A DNA stretch of 21,217 nt from Termitomyces sp. T153 (taxonomy: Eukaryota > Basidiomycota > Agaricomycetes > Agaricales > Lyophyllaceae), in assembly GCA_018296165.2 (NCBI GenBank), contig JACKQL020000265.1, positions 1 through 21,217 of the forward strand, written 5' to 3'. Shown one piece after another: positions 7,687 through 17,281 of the stretch. The translations under genes and the position numbers were made by a program. Position 1 is the first letter of the stretch. Each line of letters begins with the position of its first letter. Under the pieces are notes generated by a model, which was given only the letters and a program-made list of their open reading frames with translations, did no database searches and was not told where the DNA came from.

Positions 7687-8185
7687 ATGCTCGCCCGTCT
7701 AGCGCGCACCGGTAGGCCTTCTGCTTTCTTTCTCTATGTTCATTGTCGCTCACAGCATTCTAGTCCCTGCGCTGTGTCGCGCAGTACACACGCAACAACC
7801 CGCCTCCACCGCCGCCGCACTCGAACTCATCCGTTCCCAACCCTCCCACTACATCATTGCAAACTTCGTGGGCAGAAAATACATCCTTACCCCTCGTGAC
7901 GTCCTCACCGTTCCTCGTCTCCGCGACGTCAAAGTCGGCGACGTTCTCACACTCGACGAGATTCATGAGCTTGGTTCACGCGAGTACACCCTTCGCGGCA
8001 ACCCCACAATATCACCTTCACGAGTTCGCGTACAGGCCACCGTCGTAGAGCATACCAAGGGAAAGATGGAGTTCATCTTCAAAAAGAAAAGGAGAAAGGG
8101 CTACCAGAAGACCATAACACATAAACAACCATACACCCGTCTACGCATAGGCGAAATTGAGATTCCAATAGAGTCCTCATCATAG
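7687..8185 (+). CDS. mitochondrial large-subunit ribosomal protein bL21m
   Basis: Component of the mitoribosome large subunit, matrix-located; the yeast counterpart is called Mrpl49. Proposed exons are 7687-7711 and 7764-8185 with a 52-bp intron (gtaggc to ctag, with a ctcac branch-like motif at 7749-7753), giving 148 aa. This joins MLARLARTV to PALCRAVHTQQPAS, a typical Arg-containing targeting sequence, and keeps frame. An alternative is the unspliced ATG at 7736 (149 aa), which would start inside the intron. The L21 core follows: HYIIANFVGRKYILTPRD, then KVGDVLTLDEI, and the family's C-terminal basic signature HTKGKMEFIFKKKRRKGYQK leading into RLRIGEIEI. No disruption is seen. Confidence 0.88.
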
Positions 8186-8529
8186 CAACGCCGCCCCGCA
8201 CGCACCATCTTGTTATCATCAGCTTTGTAGGTAATATATTTTAATATTGACGAAACTAAACGCGTACAACAAAGAGCAAAGAGGCAAAAAGTATTCGACA
8301 CTGATCAGATTCTACCCTCTTCTGGAGTCTCAGCTCGTTCGCCTCGCGATGGCTCTTTGCTGCGAACATTGGATAGCTTCCTTCCATCTGGAGCGTGCTT
8401 TGATTTTAACGGCATGAAGCAAATTTTGGAGTAGCTCCTACATGCACCATCTGTCGTTTCGTCGTGGAAGATATTATCTCGAAGTGAACAGACGATTCGT
8501 GATTGACAGTTGTATTCTCATTCATGATG
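8186..8529. other. 3' flank of bL21m; two short minus-strand ORFs of doubtful status
   Basis: The first part should hold the bL21m 3' UTR (AT-rich near 8230-8245). On the minus strand an ATG at 8525 opens 39 codons (8525-8406), and an ATG at 8415 opens 36 codons (8415-8305). They overlap in different frames, so they could be remains of one exon or chance. Neither is recognised. Confidence 0.4.
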
Positions 8530-8925
8530 ATTGCCTTTAGTTGCTCGAATGGATAAATCTACTTGGTGAGGAAATGACCCTTCTTTCATTCTTGAAAGGG
8601 TAGCGTAGGTGCGAGAGGGAACAGAAAAGGCTCACTGGAAGGAAGAGGATGATCAAGAGATGGAAAACGAGGCGTCTGTGTAGCCAGCGGTGACAAGGTG
8701 TGCATGCTCCACACAGTTGGCATCGAAAGGGACTCGAAGCATCAGACCTCTATTCGGATATGGCCTTTGTGGAGACAAATGGGCGCGCGTAAGCAGCTTT
8801 TAGGTGAACAAAGATATCGCGTGGGTTGAACTTGTACTGTGGGGTTAGGGAGAGAAGTTCTTAATACCAAGAAACCTAAAACTTGGAATTGTGAGAGCAA
8901 GAAAACGGAGAATTTATGTGGTGGG
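8530..8925 (+). pseudogene. inverted fragment of the duplicated unknown gene (copy 1, part II)
   Basis: The plus strand here resembles the minus strand of about 10795-10430. Shared stretches include cccttctttcattctt, aaagggtagcgtaggtg, gagagggaacag, atcaagagatgg, gttgaacttgtactgtgggg and acaaagatatcgcgt. Translated in the frame of the other copy it contains several stops and frameshifts, although NLYCGV survives. The neighbouring part of the same copy (9142-9480) keeps the minus orientation, so this piece has been inverted relative to it. No function is known. Confidence 0.7.
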
Positions 8926-9141
8926 TTTGGAAAGAGTTATCCCATCAGACAAACACCAAGGTGACAGTCATCCCAGAGCCACAGTCAGCTGCTATTCGGA
9001 GGAACTCGAAGGGCATGCATGGTCAACTGTAGTTTTCTTAGTGCCTGGAATAGAAATAGTTTTCTCGAGTTTTCTGAAAGAATGTCGAGAAGAGACACCT
9101 CAATGTCTACTGTGTCCGGTTCACGATTCCTGGATTTGAAT
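8926..9141. other. unassigned sequence between the two parts of copy 1
   Basis: I see no recognisable gene, repeat or RNA. It lies between the inverted part II and the directly oriented part I, so at least one rearrangement breakpoint should be in or beside it. A short plus-strand frame (8891-9139) has no features I recognise. Confidence 0.4.
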
Positions 9142-9480
9142 CTATCTACGTTCTGGTATTTTCACCATCAATACATCTGTGGCTTCTTGAAAGCTGAATT
9201 CGTCGAGCAAGTCTGTGGTCGCCAGCAGGTCGACGTGCAGGAGCGTGTGTCCAGGACGTCTGTCCCCTCTGTTAAATAAATCTCCTTCGCCCGGCAAGTC
9301 GGCGTCGAGTCTGCAACCTTCAGAAATGACGTGCAAGACTATTCCTAAATTTGTCCTGTCCAGGACGTCTGTTCCCTCTGTTCGATCTGCTTTATCCAGT
9401 AAGTCTGTTTCGTCCAGAATGGTTCATGAATAGAAAGTTTGGTTTTGACTGTCAAGCATTCCGAGAGCACCACAACTGAG
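9142..9480 (-). pseudogene. fragment of the duplicated unknown gene (copy 1, part I), acidic Leu/Asp repeats
   Basis: The minus strand is similar to 11060-10840. At its upstream end both copies encode VVVLSECLTV followed by KLSIHEPF. One frame then stays open through about 9336-9425, with acidic Leu/Asp-rich units such as LLDKADRTEGTDVLDRTNLG and a second related unit starting GCRLDADLPGEGDLF, so this copy has two units where copy 2 has one. It continues to DLLATTDLLDEFSFQEA, matching DLLTTTGLLDDISFPE of copy 2, and then diverges. Function is unknown. The repeats suggest a low-complexity helical segment. Confidence 0.6.
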
Positions 9481-9590
9481 TTCCTTGAACCTTCAACATC
9501 GTTTTATTATCTATGTCGACACGTCCTGTACTCCGTAATGTTTCAAATACACACTTGTCGCGAGTGTAGCGCTATCGCTTATAAATATAG

Positions 9591-11261
9591 TTAAATAATT
9601 ATACTAGTACTATATAGTCGTAAGGCGTCAGTGTTGTCTGTGCTATCTTCAGCAGCTGATTCTCTGTCGGCGGAGTGTGTATCTTCAACAGAAGATTTCA
9701 TATCCGCAGAGTGTGTATCTTCAACAACAACAGATTTCATGTCGGCAGAGTGTGCATCTTCAGCAACCAATTGTATGTCTGTGGAGGGTGTATCTTCAGT
9801 AAACGATTCTATACCAGTGGTGATGATATCCTGAGGGAATATATCCATGGCATTATCGTCTATAAATTCTTGAATCTTGCAGAATTGAAGTGTTCCAGAA
9901 GTACGGTGGAGCGACAGTTCACAATCACGCATTGATCTCCAGTCGAGTGAGATGCGTGAAGTTCTGAAGACTGATCAGAGGAAGCTGGTTTCGATGGCTT
10001 TCCCATGTCAACGATTCAATGTTCGGGAGACTAAGATCGACCACTTCTCCATTTGATTCAAGCCTGTCCTCGTCCTCAGCCGGGAGCTTGACGTTCAACG
10101 CCTTACAAAGGCGCCGTTGGTCATCCTGACGAAGATTCACCAATACTCGACCGAGGAATTCCAAGCTGGACAGAGACCAGTCATTTCCGGGGTTGATAGT
10201 GGTCTTGACTTCTAACCTAGAGACATCAAGGCAATCAAAACGTTGTTTGCAGCCTTGATAACATTGTTCCATGAAATCGAAAGTCTCTTGGTTGATGGAC
10301 ACAATGTGCTACAACTCAAAGCCCTGCTGATGTTTCCACATCCTCTTTTGAGTCTTCACAATCATTGGAGGTGGCTGAGCGACGTTGTGTTGTCCAACTT
10401 GATGCAAACGAACCTGCGCAAAATATCGTCATGAGATCTCTGTTTTCTTACTCTCGACAGAATTCCAAGTTTAGGTTTTTCCGGTACTAAGTACTTTTCT
10501 GGTCGACCTGGATTTCCTCCTGATGTGACCCCACAGTACAAGTTCAACCTTACGCGATATCTTTGTTTGCCTAAGAATCTGAAACTGCCCATTTTAGCCA
10601 CACCAATATCTACCCTGTACGCATACTCTCTGCATAATGCTTCGAGTCCTGGTCCGATGCCAACTGTCTGGAGCACCAACTCGTCACCGCTGGCTGAACA
10701 GGCGCCTCGTTTCCCATCTCTTGATGATCCTGTCTCTTCAATGACCCATCCCTGTTCCCTCTCGTACACCTACGCTACCCTTTGAAGAATGAAAGAAGGG
10801 CTATTTCCTCGAGAAAACCTTGCATGACTTCTGGAAAGCTAATGTCGTCGAGTAAGCCTGTGGTTGTCAGCAGGTCTGAGATGACGTGCAAGCTCGTTCC
10901 CAAGTTTGTCCTGTCCAGGACGTCTGTTCCCTCTGTCAAATCTGCCTCTTCCAGCAAGTCTGCGTCGAGTCTGCAACCTTGAACAAATCTGTTTTGTCTA
11001 GAATGGTTCATGGATAGAAAGTTTGCTTCTGACTGTCAAGCATTCTGAGAGCACCACAACCGAAATCGACGCATCAAGTTTAATATACATGAAATGCAAT
11101 CCAGCTTGTAGAAAACTCTTTGCAGCACTTGCGCATCTAGTGTCAAAATTCAATTGAAGTTGCTTATCGATCTGATCTTTGTTTGTCTTTTTGCTTGCTT
11201 GCGGGGTGGCAAGAAGTGTTGCGAGGAGCCTGGTTCGAAACAACTCACTCACTCTCAGCAT
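9591..11261 (-). pseudogene. unrecognised multi-segment gene or gene relic (copy 2)
   Basis: I do not recognise this gene. Open segments on the minus strand, in order: 11261-10998 (ATG, MLRVSELF to KLSIHEPF); 11011-10775 (acidic Leu/Asp region ending LLSFFKG); 10769-10362 (FRFLGKQRYRVRLNLYCG, then PGRPEKYLVPEKPKLG); 10302-9925 (leucine-rich-like, LSLPNIESLTWESH then LQNFTHLTRLEIN); 9932-9591 (DCELSLHRT followed by repeats of EDTHSADMKS type). Some joins fit introns: donor gtttgc near 10402 to acceptor gttgtag at about 10309 keeps frame. Others do not: the LLSFFKG stop is only a few bases before the next segment, and LEIN to DCELS needs a one-base shift. It is either a gene with unusual splicing or a relic. 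An F-box/LRR-like origin for the C-terminal half is only a guess. Confidence 0.5.
9656..9800 (-). repeat. imperfect tandem repeats in the C-terminal segment of copy 2
   Basis: About four diverged copies of a unit of roughly 39-48 bp, visible on the plus strand as variants of gcagagtgtgtatcttcaac. On the minus strand they encode repeated ED(T/A)(H/P)S(A/T)D blocks, an acidic Ser/Asp repeat. Confidence 0.7.
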
Positions 11262-11447
11262 GGTTGGAGTCGATATAAATGTAAGGCTGGAGAGCTCCTT
11301 GATCTATTACCACCACGTACCCTTCCGGGGTCCCAGGTGCTCATAGACTGTAGGAAGCAAACACGAAGCTATTCAACCCTCCGGCCCAACAAGCCCATTA
11401 ACAAAACTGTCAAGCCCCCCCCACACTTCCCAAGAACCCGCCCCGCC
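11262..11447 (+). other. probable LINE 5' leader
   Basis: This stretch precedes the first convincing methionine of LINE ORF1. The frame is open upstream but not protein-like (stretches such as NKPINKTVKPPP). A tataaat is present near 11273. The exact 5' end of the LINE cannot be placed because no target-site duplication could be recognised. Confidence 0.4.
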
Positions 11448-12802
11448 ATGGTTCACCCCCCAAAGCAGGCGACACGTCCCAGTGTCAGCGGTGCTGGCAC
11501 CCCGGTTCCACCTCAGCAGCTCCCGACGCGCTCCGAGTTTGGTACCTTGTTGCAGGCTCAAGGAGGCCCGATCAAATCGGCGGCAGACGCGAGACGCTGG
11601 TTGGAGACCAAAAGCTGGATTTTGGCCGGAGAACCATACGATCGCATGAAGCTCGCTCGGGTGCTCATGGCGGTAGTATCCTCCAAGGGCCCAAGGATCG
11701 ACAGTGAGGCGAAGAATGCAATCCTGGCAGTCGCACTCCTGATGAAGGAAGACGCAGTGAATGTCCACGTGGAGTCCATCACCGAAGCAATAGTCTCCAA
11801 ACTCGTCGAACGCATCGAACCCGTTACCCATCGCGTGGTCTCCTCTGCAGATTTTGCAGCCGCGAATGGGCTTGCCCAAGCCGAGACGACCCTGACACTC
11901 AAAGATGTCTCTACCCAGCTACAATCTGTCACCGCCTCGCTCAACGAGGCCCTAGCGAAAACCGCAACCTGGCCACAGCCTGCAACGACCCCTACCCGAC
12001 CCACATGGGCGGACGTCGCAAGGGCCAAGCCCCTCGCCGTCCCTACAGAGTACAAACCCGACCTTTCGTTTCATGCAGTGCGGAGGGATCTTCGATCCCT
12101 CTAACATTGAGGACTTAACCACCCTCGAGACCGAGAACAATCTACCGCCGGGTTGCATCACATTGGCCACATGGCTGAAGAGGGAGGACCGTCGTCGGCC
12201 TGGCCAGACGGTCGCCTCTCTGAAGGTGGTCTGTAATACCACACAGGCAGCCAACCAGCTCCTGGGCGACCGGAATTTTGTGGCTGGGCACCTCGTGCTA
12301 GTCCGTAAGGATATTTGCGAGCCCATCAGATGCAATAAGTGCCAGAGGTACGGCCACATCCGAGCAAATTGCAAGGATATGGAGCATTGCTCTCACTGCG
12401 CCTCCACTGACCATGTTTTTGACAAATGTCCCTCTGGGACCCCACCCCCCCGATCCCCCCCCCACCCCGATGTGTCTCCTGTGGGAATGACTCGCACCAC
12501 GCGAGCTCCTCCCGCTCCTGCCCAGTTTTCCAGGCACACTGTAATGATCTGGATATTTGGTATCCAGAGAACAGCATGCCATACTTCCCCACCGGGGACT
12601 CCAGCACTTGGGTGCTTGATCCTCAGAAACTCTCGAAGTTTGCCCCTGCTCCAGCCCCATGGCTCGCCCCCTTCCGACGACAACCGGGAGGCCAACACAG
12701 GGCCGCTACCAGACGACCCTGTCTAGCATGTGGAAACCTGGAGCCAATGGCCCTGATCCTTCCGCCACTGAGATTATGCCCTCCCCCACCGAGTCCCAAT
12801 GA
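11448..12802 (+). pseudogene. LINE ORF1 (nucleic-acid-binding Gag-like protein), frameshifted
   Basis: Probable RNA-binding protein of the LINE ribonucleoprotein. It starts at MVHPPKQATRPS, where the reading becomes protein-like. A helical region (RRWLETKSWILAG, VAVALL-type segments, coiled-coil-like around LKDVSTQLQSVTASLNEAL) ends in frame 1 at 12104. Similarity continues in another frame from about 12075, with CNKCQRYGHIRANC and CSHCASTDHVFDKC. It then shifts again after poly-C runs near 12440-12470 into CVSCGNDSHHASSSRSC and YPENSMPYFPT, and once more near 12700 to the end TTLSSMWKPGANG and a TGA at 12800-12802. At least three frameshifts are needed, so it is a pseudogene unless sequencing errors in C runs explain some of them. 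Confidence 0.85.
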
Positions 12803-15800
12803 CTGGGCAATGAACAAACCCGATGTGCATTTGCATCTGGCAGGAGAACATTTGCAAGTTGAACGTTGCCCAGGAGGCACTACTGGCATCAGCTCGCCCC
12901 AAGGACTGGGATGTCCTGGCCTTCCAGGAGCCATTCCTCAATGGGCTAGGGAACACTTGAGCCTCGGCGAAGTGGGTTGTCCACTACCCACATTCACACC
13001 ATCGTGAAGGGGCCACCCATATGCAATCAATCCTCCTCATCAACACTAACATTTCAACAGACTCCAACTCGTTTCTGGATGTACCCTCTGAGGATGCCAC
13101 AGCAGTTCACTTCAACAGTCATCAGGGCCACCTAGTCCTCTTCAATGTATACAATGACTGCACTAACAATGACAGCCTAACAGCTCTTTCCTCTTTCCTC
13201 TTCTCTTCCTTCCATCTTGCATGCCCATCATCAACTGACCACATGATTTGGCTAGGCAACTTCAACTGGCACCACCCCATGTGGGAGATGGTTGAAAACT
13301 GCCATCTCAACTCATTGGATGATAGTATGAGCACCCTTCTCAACTTGCTAGGCAGGTACCACATGGAGCTGGCCCTCCCACCTGGTATGCCTACATTACA
13401 CACACCCCTCCTCAGATGGACATGCCCCAACAACATATGGTGTCACCACACTGGCTTGAGCCCCATCATCACCTGCAAGGTGGACCCCTTGCTCTGCCCA
13501 CCCATTATTGACCATCTTCCCATCATCACAATAGTAGAACTCCCCATCCTATGGACCACCATGACTCTCTCCAAGAACTTCTGCAAAGTCAACTGGATGG
13601 ATTTCAACGCTTCTCTCAAGGAGAAACTAGACTCCCACTCCCCAGCATGTCTAATCAAATTGGAACAGGTGTTCAGATCCAAAGTAACAGTGCTGACAGC
13701 ACTGATTCAGGAGGTCATAGTGGATGATACTTTGGTACCTTGGTGCTCGCCATGCCCCCACACCAAGAGATGGTGGACAAAAGAGCTGATGGCTCTAAAG
13801 AAAGAGTGCACCAAAGCTAACAACTTAGCATACAAATTCAGAGACATTACTAACCATTCAGCAGCAGCCAAAGCCATGAGGCTCTCCACCCACATGACCT
13901 AAAGCATCCAGAAAGCCAAGGAAACCCACTGGGTGAACTGGCTCAAGAACATTGACACTAGACAGATCTATGTTATAAACAAGTACATGATGAGTGAGCT
14001 CACTGACATGTCCTGTGACAGGATCCTGGATCTGACCTATGAGAGCAAAGGAGTGGAGAAGCAGGCAGCAACAAGCATACAAAAGGCAATGGTCCTAGCT
14101 GAGTCCCTTTTTCCTCCCCCCCCCTCCCCTTCCATTCCCCCCCTGCATACCCCAAACCCCTTCCAAGCATCTCCTTTTTCAACTGAGACTGCATCCTTGT
14201 CACCATAGCCAAACTGAAGCTCCACAAGGCTCTAGGCCCTGATGGGATCCCAAACATAGTTTGGCAGAAATGTGCAGACACACTGATTGACCACCTCTAC
14301 TACATCTTTCAAGCAGTACTAAAGTTGGACAGCTACCATGACAGCTGGCTCAGATCCACCACCCTCATTCTCTGTAAACCGAGCAAACCAAGTTACATGG
14401 AGGCAAAAGCCTACCAGCCTATCAGGCTCCTCAATACACTGGAAAAGCTCCTCTCCACTATTGTTGTGGCTGACCTTTCTTATCTTGCAGAGAAACATGG
14501 CATGCTACTAGCAGGGCAATTTGGGGGCTGCTCAGGATGCAACACCACTGACACAATGCACCATATCATCTCATGCATAAAGGATGCCTGGAGGTCAGGC
14601 CACATTGCTGCCGCCCTCTTTCTCAACATACAAGGAGCATTTCCCAACATGGTGAGGGAGCACCTTATCTACAACATGTGGGAGCACACTGTCCCAATGT
14701 GCTACATCAAGCTTGCAAGACATATGCTTACTGGTTGGCAAACATGGCTCAGATTTGATGACTACCTATTGGAATCATTCAACATACTCAATGGGACCAT
14801 GCAAGGCTGCCCACTTGCTATGCTCTTTTATGCCTTCTACAATGCCCCCCTCATTCAGGTTGCTCCCAAGGGCTCAAAAACTGAACTCACTTCTGGCTTT
14901 GTGGATGACACCATGTTCCTGGCAACAGTAAAGACCCACGAGCCTGCTATGACATCCTCAACAATATGATGCACTGCAGCCATGATAGCTTTGAATGGTC
15001 TACATCCCACAACTCCCTGTTTGAGCTTTCCAAGCTTGTGCTCATGAACTTTCCCAGATCCAGGACCAATGCACCACCTAGGGACCTCACAGTCACATGC
15101 TAGGGCTCAGACAGGACAGCTATTACTCAGTGGGTCAGAATGGTGGAGATGTACAAGTATCTAAGTGTAGTATTTGACCCCAAACTTTGCTGGAATGCAC
15201 ACTGCCAAAAAGTCATAGCCTGAGCCACCTGGTGGTCCCTCCAAGTAATGCACCTCTCAAAGCCATCAGGCAGTATGCCACCTAATCAGATGTGTCAGCT
15301 GTACAACACTGTCACAATACTAGCCATGACATACATGGCAGACATAAGGTACATGAGCATACATGAAGTGCCATCTGGAAAGAAATGGCTTGGCTTGGTA
15401 GCAGTCACCAAATGGCTCACTTCAATACAATGACATGCAGCAAAGACAGTAACTGGGGCACTTAGCACTGCTGCAGGCAACATTCTGGACATCAATGCTT
15501 TCCTCCTCCTGATGAAACTGTTGTTCAGGAAGGTCCTCTTCAGGGCAGCAGTGTGTCTCTCCTCACTTCCAAAAACCCACCCCCTCTCCCTACTCATCCA
15601 AAGGGTGGCAAGATGATATGTCTCATGCCACCATTCTCCCCTTCACTCCCTTTTCCACATTACCAGGGTCTGCCCCAGACTAATTGAAATGGTGGCACCC
15701 ATTTGGTGGTGGCTGAACTACTCATCTCCCTTTTCCACTAACATTCAGAGCAGCAAAGACACAGCATTGGCCACTGCAACTGCAGCCTTTTCCTCAGCCC

Positions 15801-16124
15801 TGGTAGCAGTCTACTGTGACAGCTCTGGCCTGGAGCAGGGCATCAGCACATTAGCCATCTCATATGTCAATGGCATGGAGATGGATCACCTCTGCTTTCA
15901 CCTGGGACATGAGTCTGAGCATACTGTCTATGAGGCTGAAATAGTGGACATTCTCCTAGCTCTCTACCTACTGACAAAACTGCACAGCAGTCTACTTGCA
16001 TGGGCCATCATAGGCAGTAACAGTCAAGCCACCATCAAGGCATTACTAAGCCAGCAGCCTCACCCTGCACACTACCTCCTTGACCACATGTTAATAGCTG
16101 CAGAACTGCTACACACCAAGCAAG

Positions 16125-16129
16125 ATTAG
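16125..16129. repeat. target-site duplication ATTAG (left)
   Basis: ATTAG directly precedes the TGTCA end of the LTR and is repeated directly after its TGACA end (17277-17281). Five bases is the usual duplication for Ty3/Gypsy and Copia integration. Removing the LTR and one ATTAG restores the LINE reading frame. Confidence 0.88.
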
Positions 16130-17276
16130 TGTCAGGTTCTGCTGACCACGGGGGCTCAGCTACACTGGGTGAGTCCTTACTAGGCAGACATGATTCCCTG
16201 CACTGACAACTGGGCATTTGGAGGTGTCCCAAACACTGGGGACTTGTGAGGATAGTTGGTAGAGATTGATCTGAGCAAGTCTGGGGAGGTCCAGAGGAGT
16301 AAGAGACGAGCTGCAGGAAGGGGGATGGGCTTGGCGGGGTTCAGGCACAAGTCCATATGCAAGTATTGTGGGTGTGGAGGAGGCAGAGGTTATACGAGTG
16401 ATGGAAGCAGAGCCAGAGTTTGATGGGGGATCAACGGAGGTTGATAGAGTTCAGAGCTGAGCGTGTAGCAAGGTCTGGAGTTGGTTAAAGAGTGTCTGGG
16501 ATTTGTAATTGTAATTGCAGGGTTTGCAAAGGCATTAAGGTTGGGAAAGATAGGAACATGATGGATGGGACAGATCAAATGAGATGAGATGGAGTTGAAC
16601 AAAATGAGATGGAGTTGAGACAAGATTGAGATGAGAACGAGAATAGATTCAGGCAGAGATATGAAATGATAATGAAAATGATAACAGAATAGAGACAAGA
16701 CAAGACCAGGAGACTGAGAGTAAGAAAATGAGACACAGAACACAAAACATGAGAGAGAAACAATCAGACCATAGGTAACAATAAGCAATATCAAGACTAG
16801 AGTATGAAGAGCTACTATACATCTTATATACTGACTACTGGAGAGCTCTGGGGAACGTTGGCTGTGGTGGCAGGGCTTGGTGGAGCTCAATGGAGTCAAC
16901 AGGTGTTGGTTATGATCAGAGGGCAGGCTGTGTTGATATGTTGATGGGATCAATTGGTGACACAGGCCATTCTGAGGTCGTCATGATACTCCAAAGTAAG
17001 TTGGAGGAACCAGGGTGTCAAGTTGATGACATGTAACGGGGTCAGGCATGGTGGGGGAATGGTCCCAGGGGCTCAGGAGATCCAGGGGAAGTGTTGCCAA
17101 CTGTGGGAAAGATGGTGGAGTTGGCCAGGGGGCTGTCAGAGTTAGCCAAGGATGTGTCAGAGTTAGCCAGAGTAGGTGCGGAGCACTGTGGAAGTTCAGC
17201 AAGGCATTGGGGGAGGTTCTGGGGGGGCAGGGGGTTGTTGGGCAATGTGCAGGGGTCCAGGGAATGGGTCATGACA
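16130..17276 (-). mobile_element. solo LTR of an LTR retrotransposon, nested in the LINE RNase H region
   Basis: A 1147-bp segment starting TGTCAGG and ending CATGACA, so it has TG..CA ends with 5-bp inverted termini, and is flanked by the direct repeat ATTAG. No internal coding region or second terminal copy is present. This indicates a solo LTR left by recombination between the two LTRs of a full element. Orientation is inferred as minus because on that strand a TATATAAG box (16830-16823) is followed by a long pyrimidine-rich leader (about 16760-16560). Minus-strand open frames here are low-complexity and not recognisable proteins. It contains three 7-codon-like tandem units near 17110-17180 (gtcagagttagccaa). 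CpG is sparse but more frequent than in the surrounding LINE. Confidence 0.88.
16823..16830 (-). promoter_or_regulatory. candidate LTR TATA box (TATATAAG)
   Basis: On the minus strand TATATAAG lies about 450 bp from the TGTCATG end and is followed by CT-rich sequence, as expected for a U3 promoter and leader. On the plus strand the same site reads cttatata, so the orientation argument rests on the CT-rich run. Confidence 0.45.
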
Positions 17277-17281
17277 ATTAG
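17277..17281. repeat. target-site duplication ATTAG (right)
   Basis: This is the second copy of ATTAG, immediately after the LTR end. From here the LINE frame resumes (ctcataagggctacc) and reaches IHWTLGYKG of RNase H. Confidence 0.88.

Noticed and set aside
11210..11262. tRNA-like B box (ggttcgaaac)
   Set aside because: No matching A box, acceptor stem or anticodon arm could be formed around it.
11558..12660. Minus-strand frames opposite LINE ORF1
   Set aside because: Antisense shadows of a GC-rich coding strand with zinc knuckles on the plus strand.
16390..16953. 187-codon minus-strand frame inside the solo LTR
   Set aside because: Ser/Leu/His-rich low-complexity translation of a pyrimidine-rich leader; no domain, and it lies wholly within an LTR.
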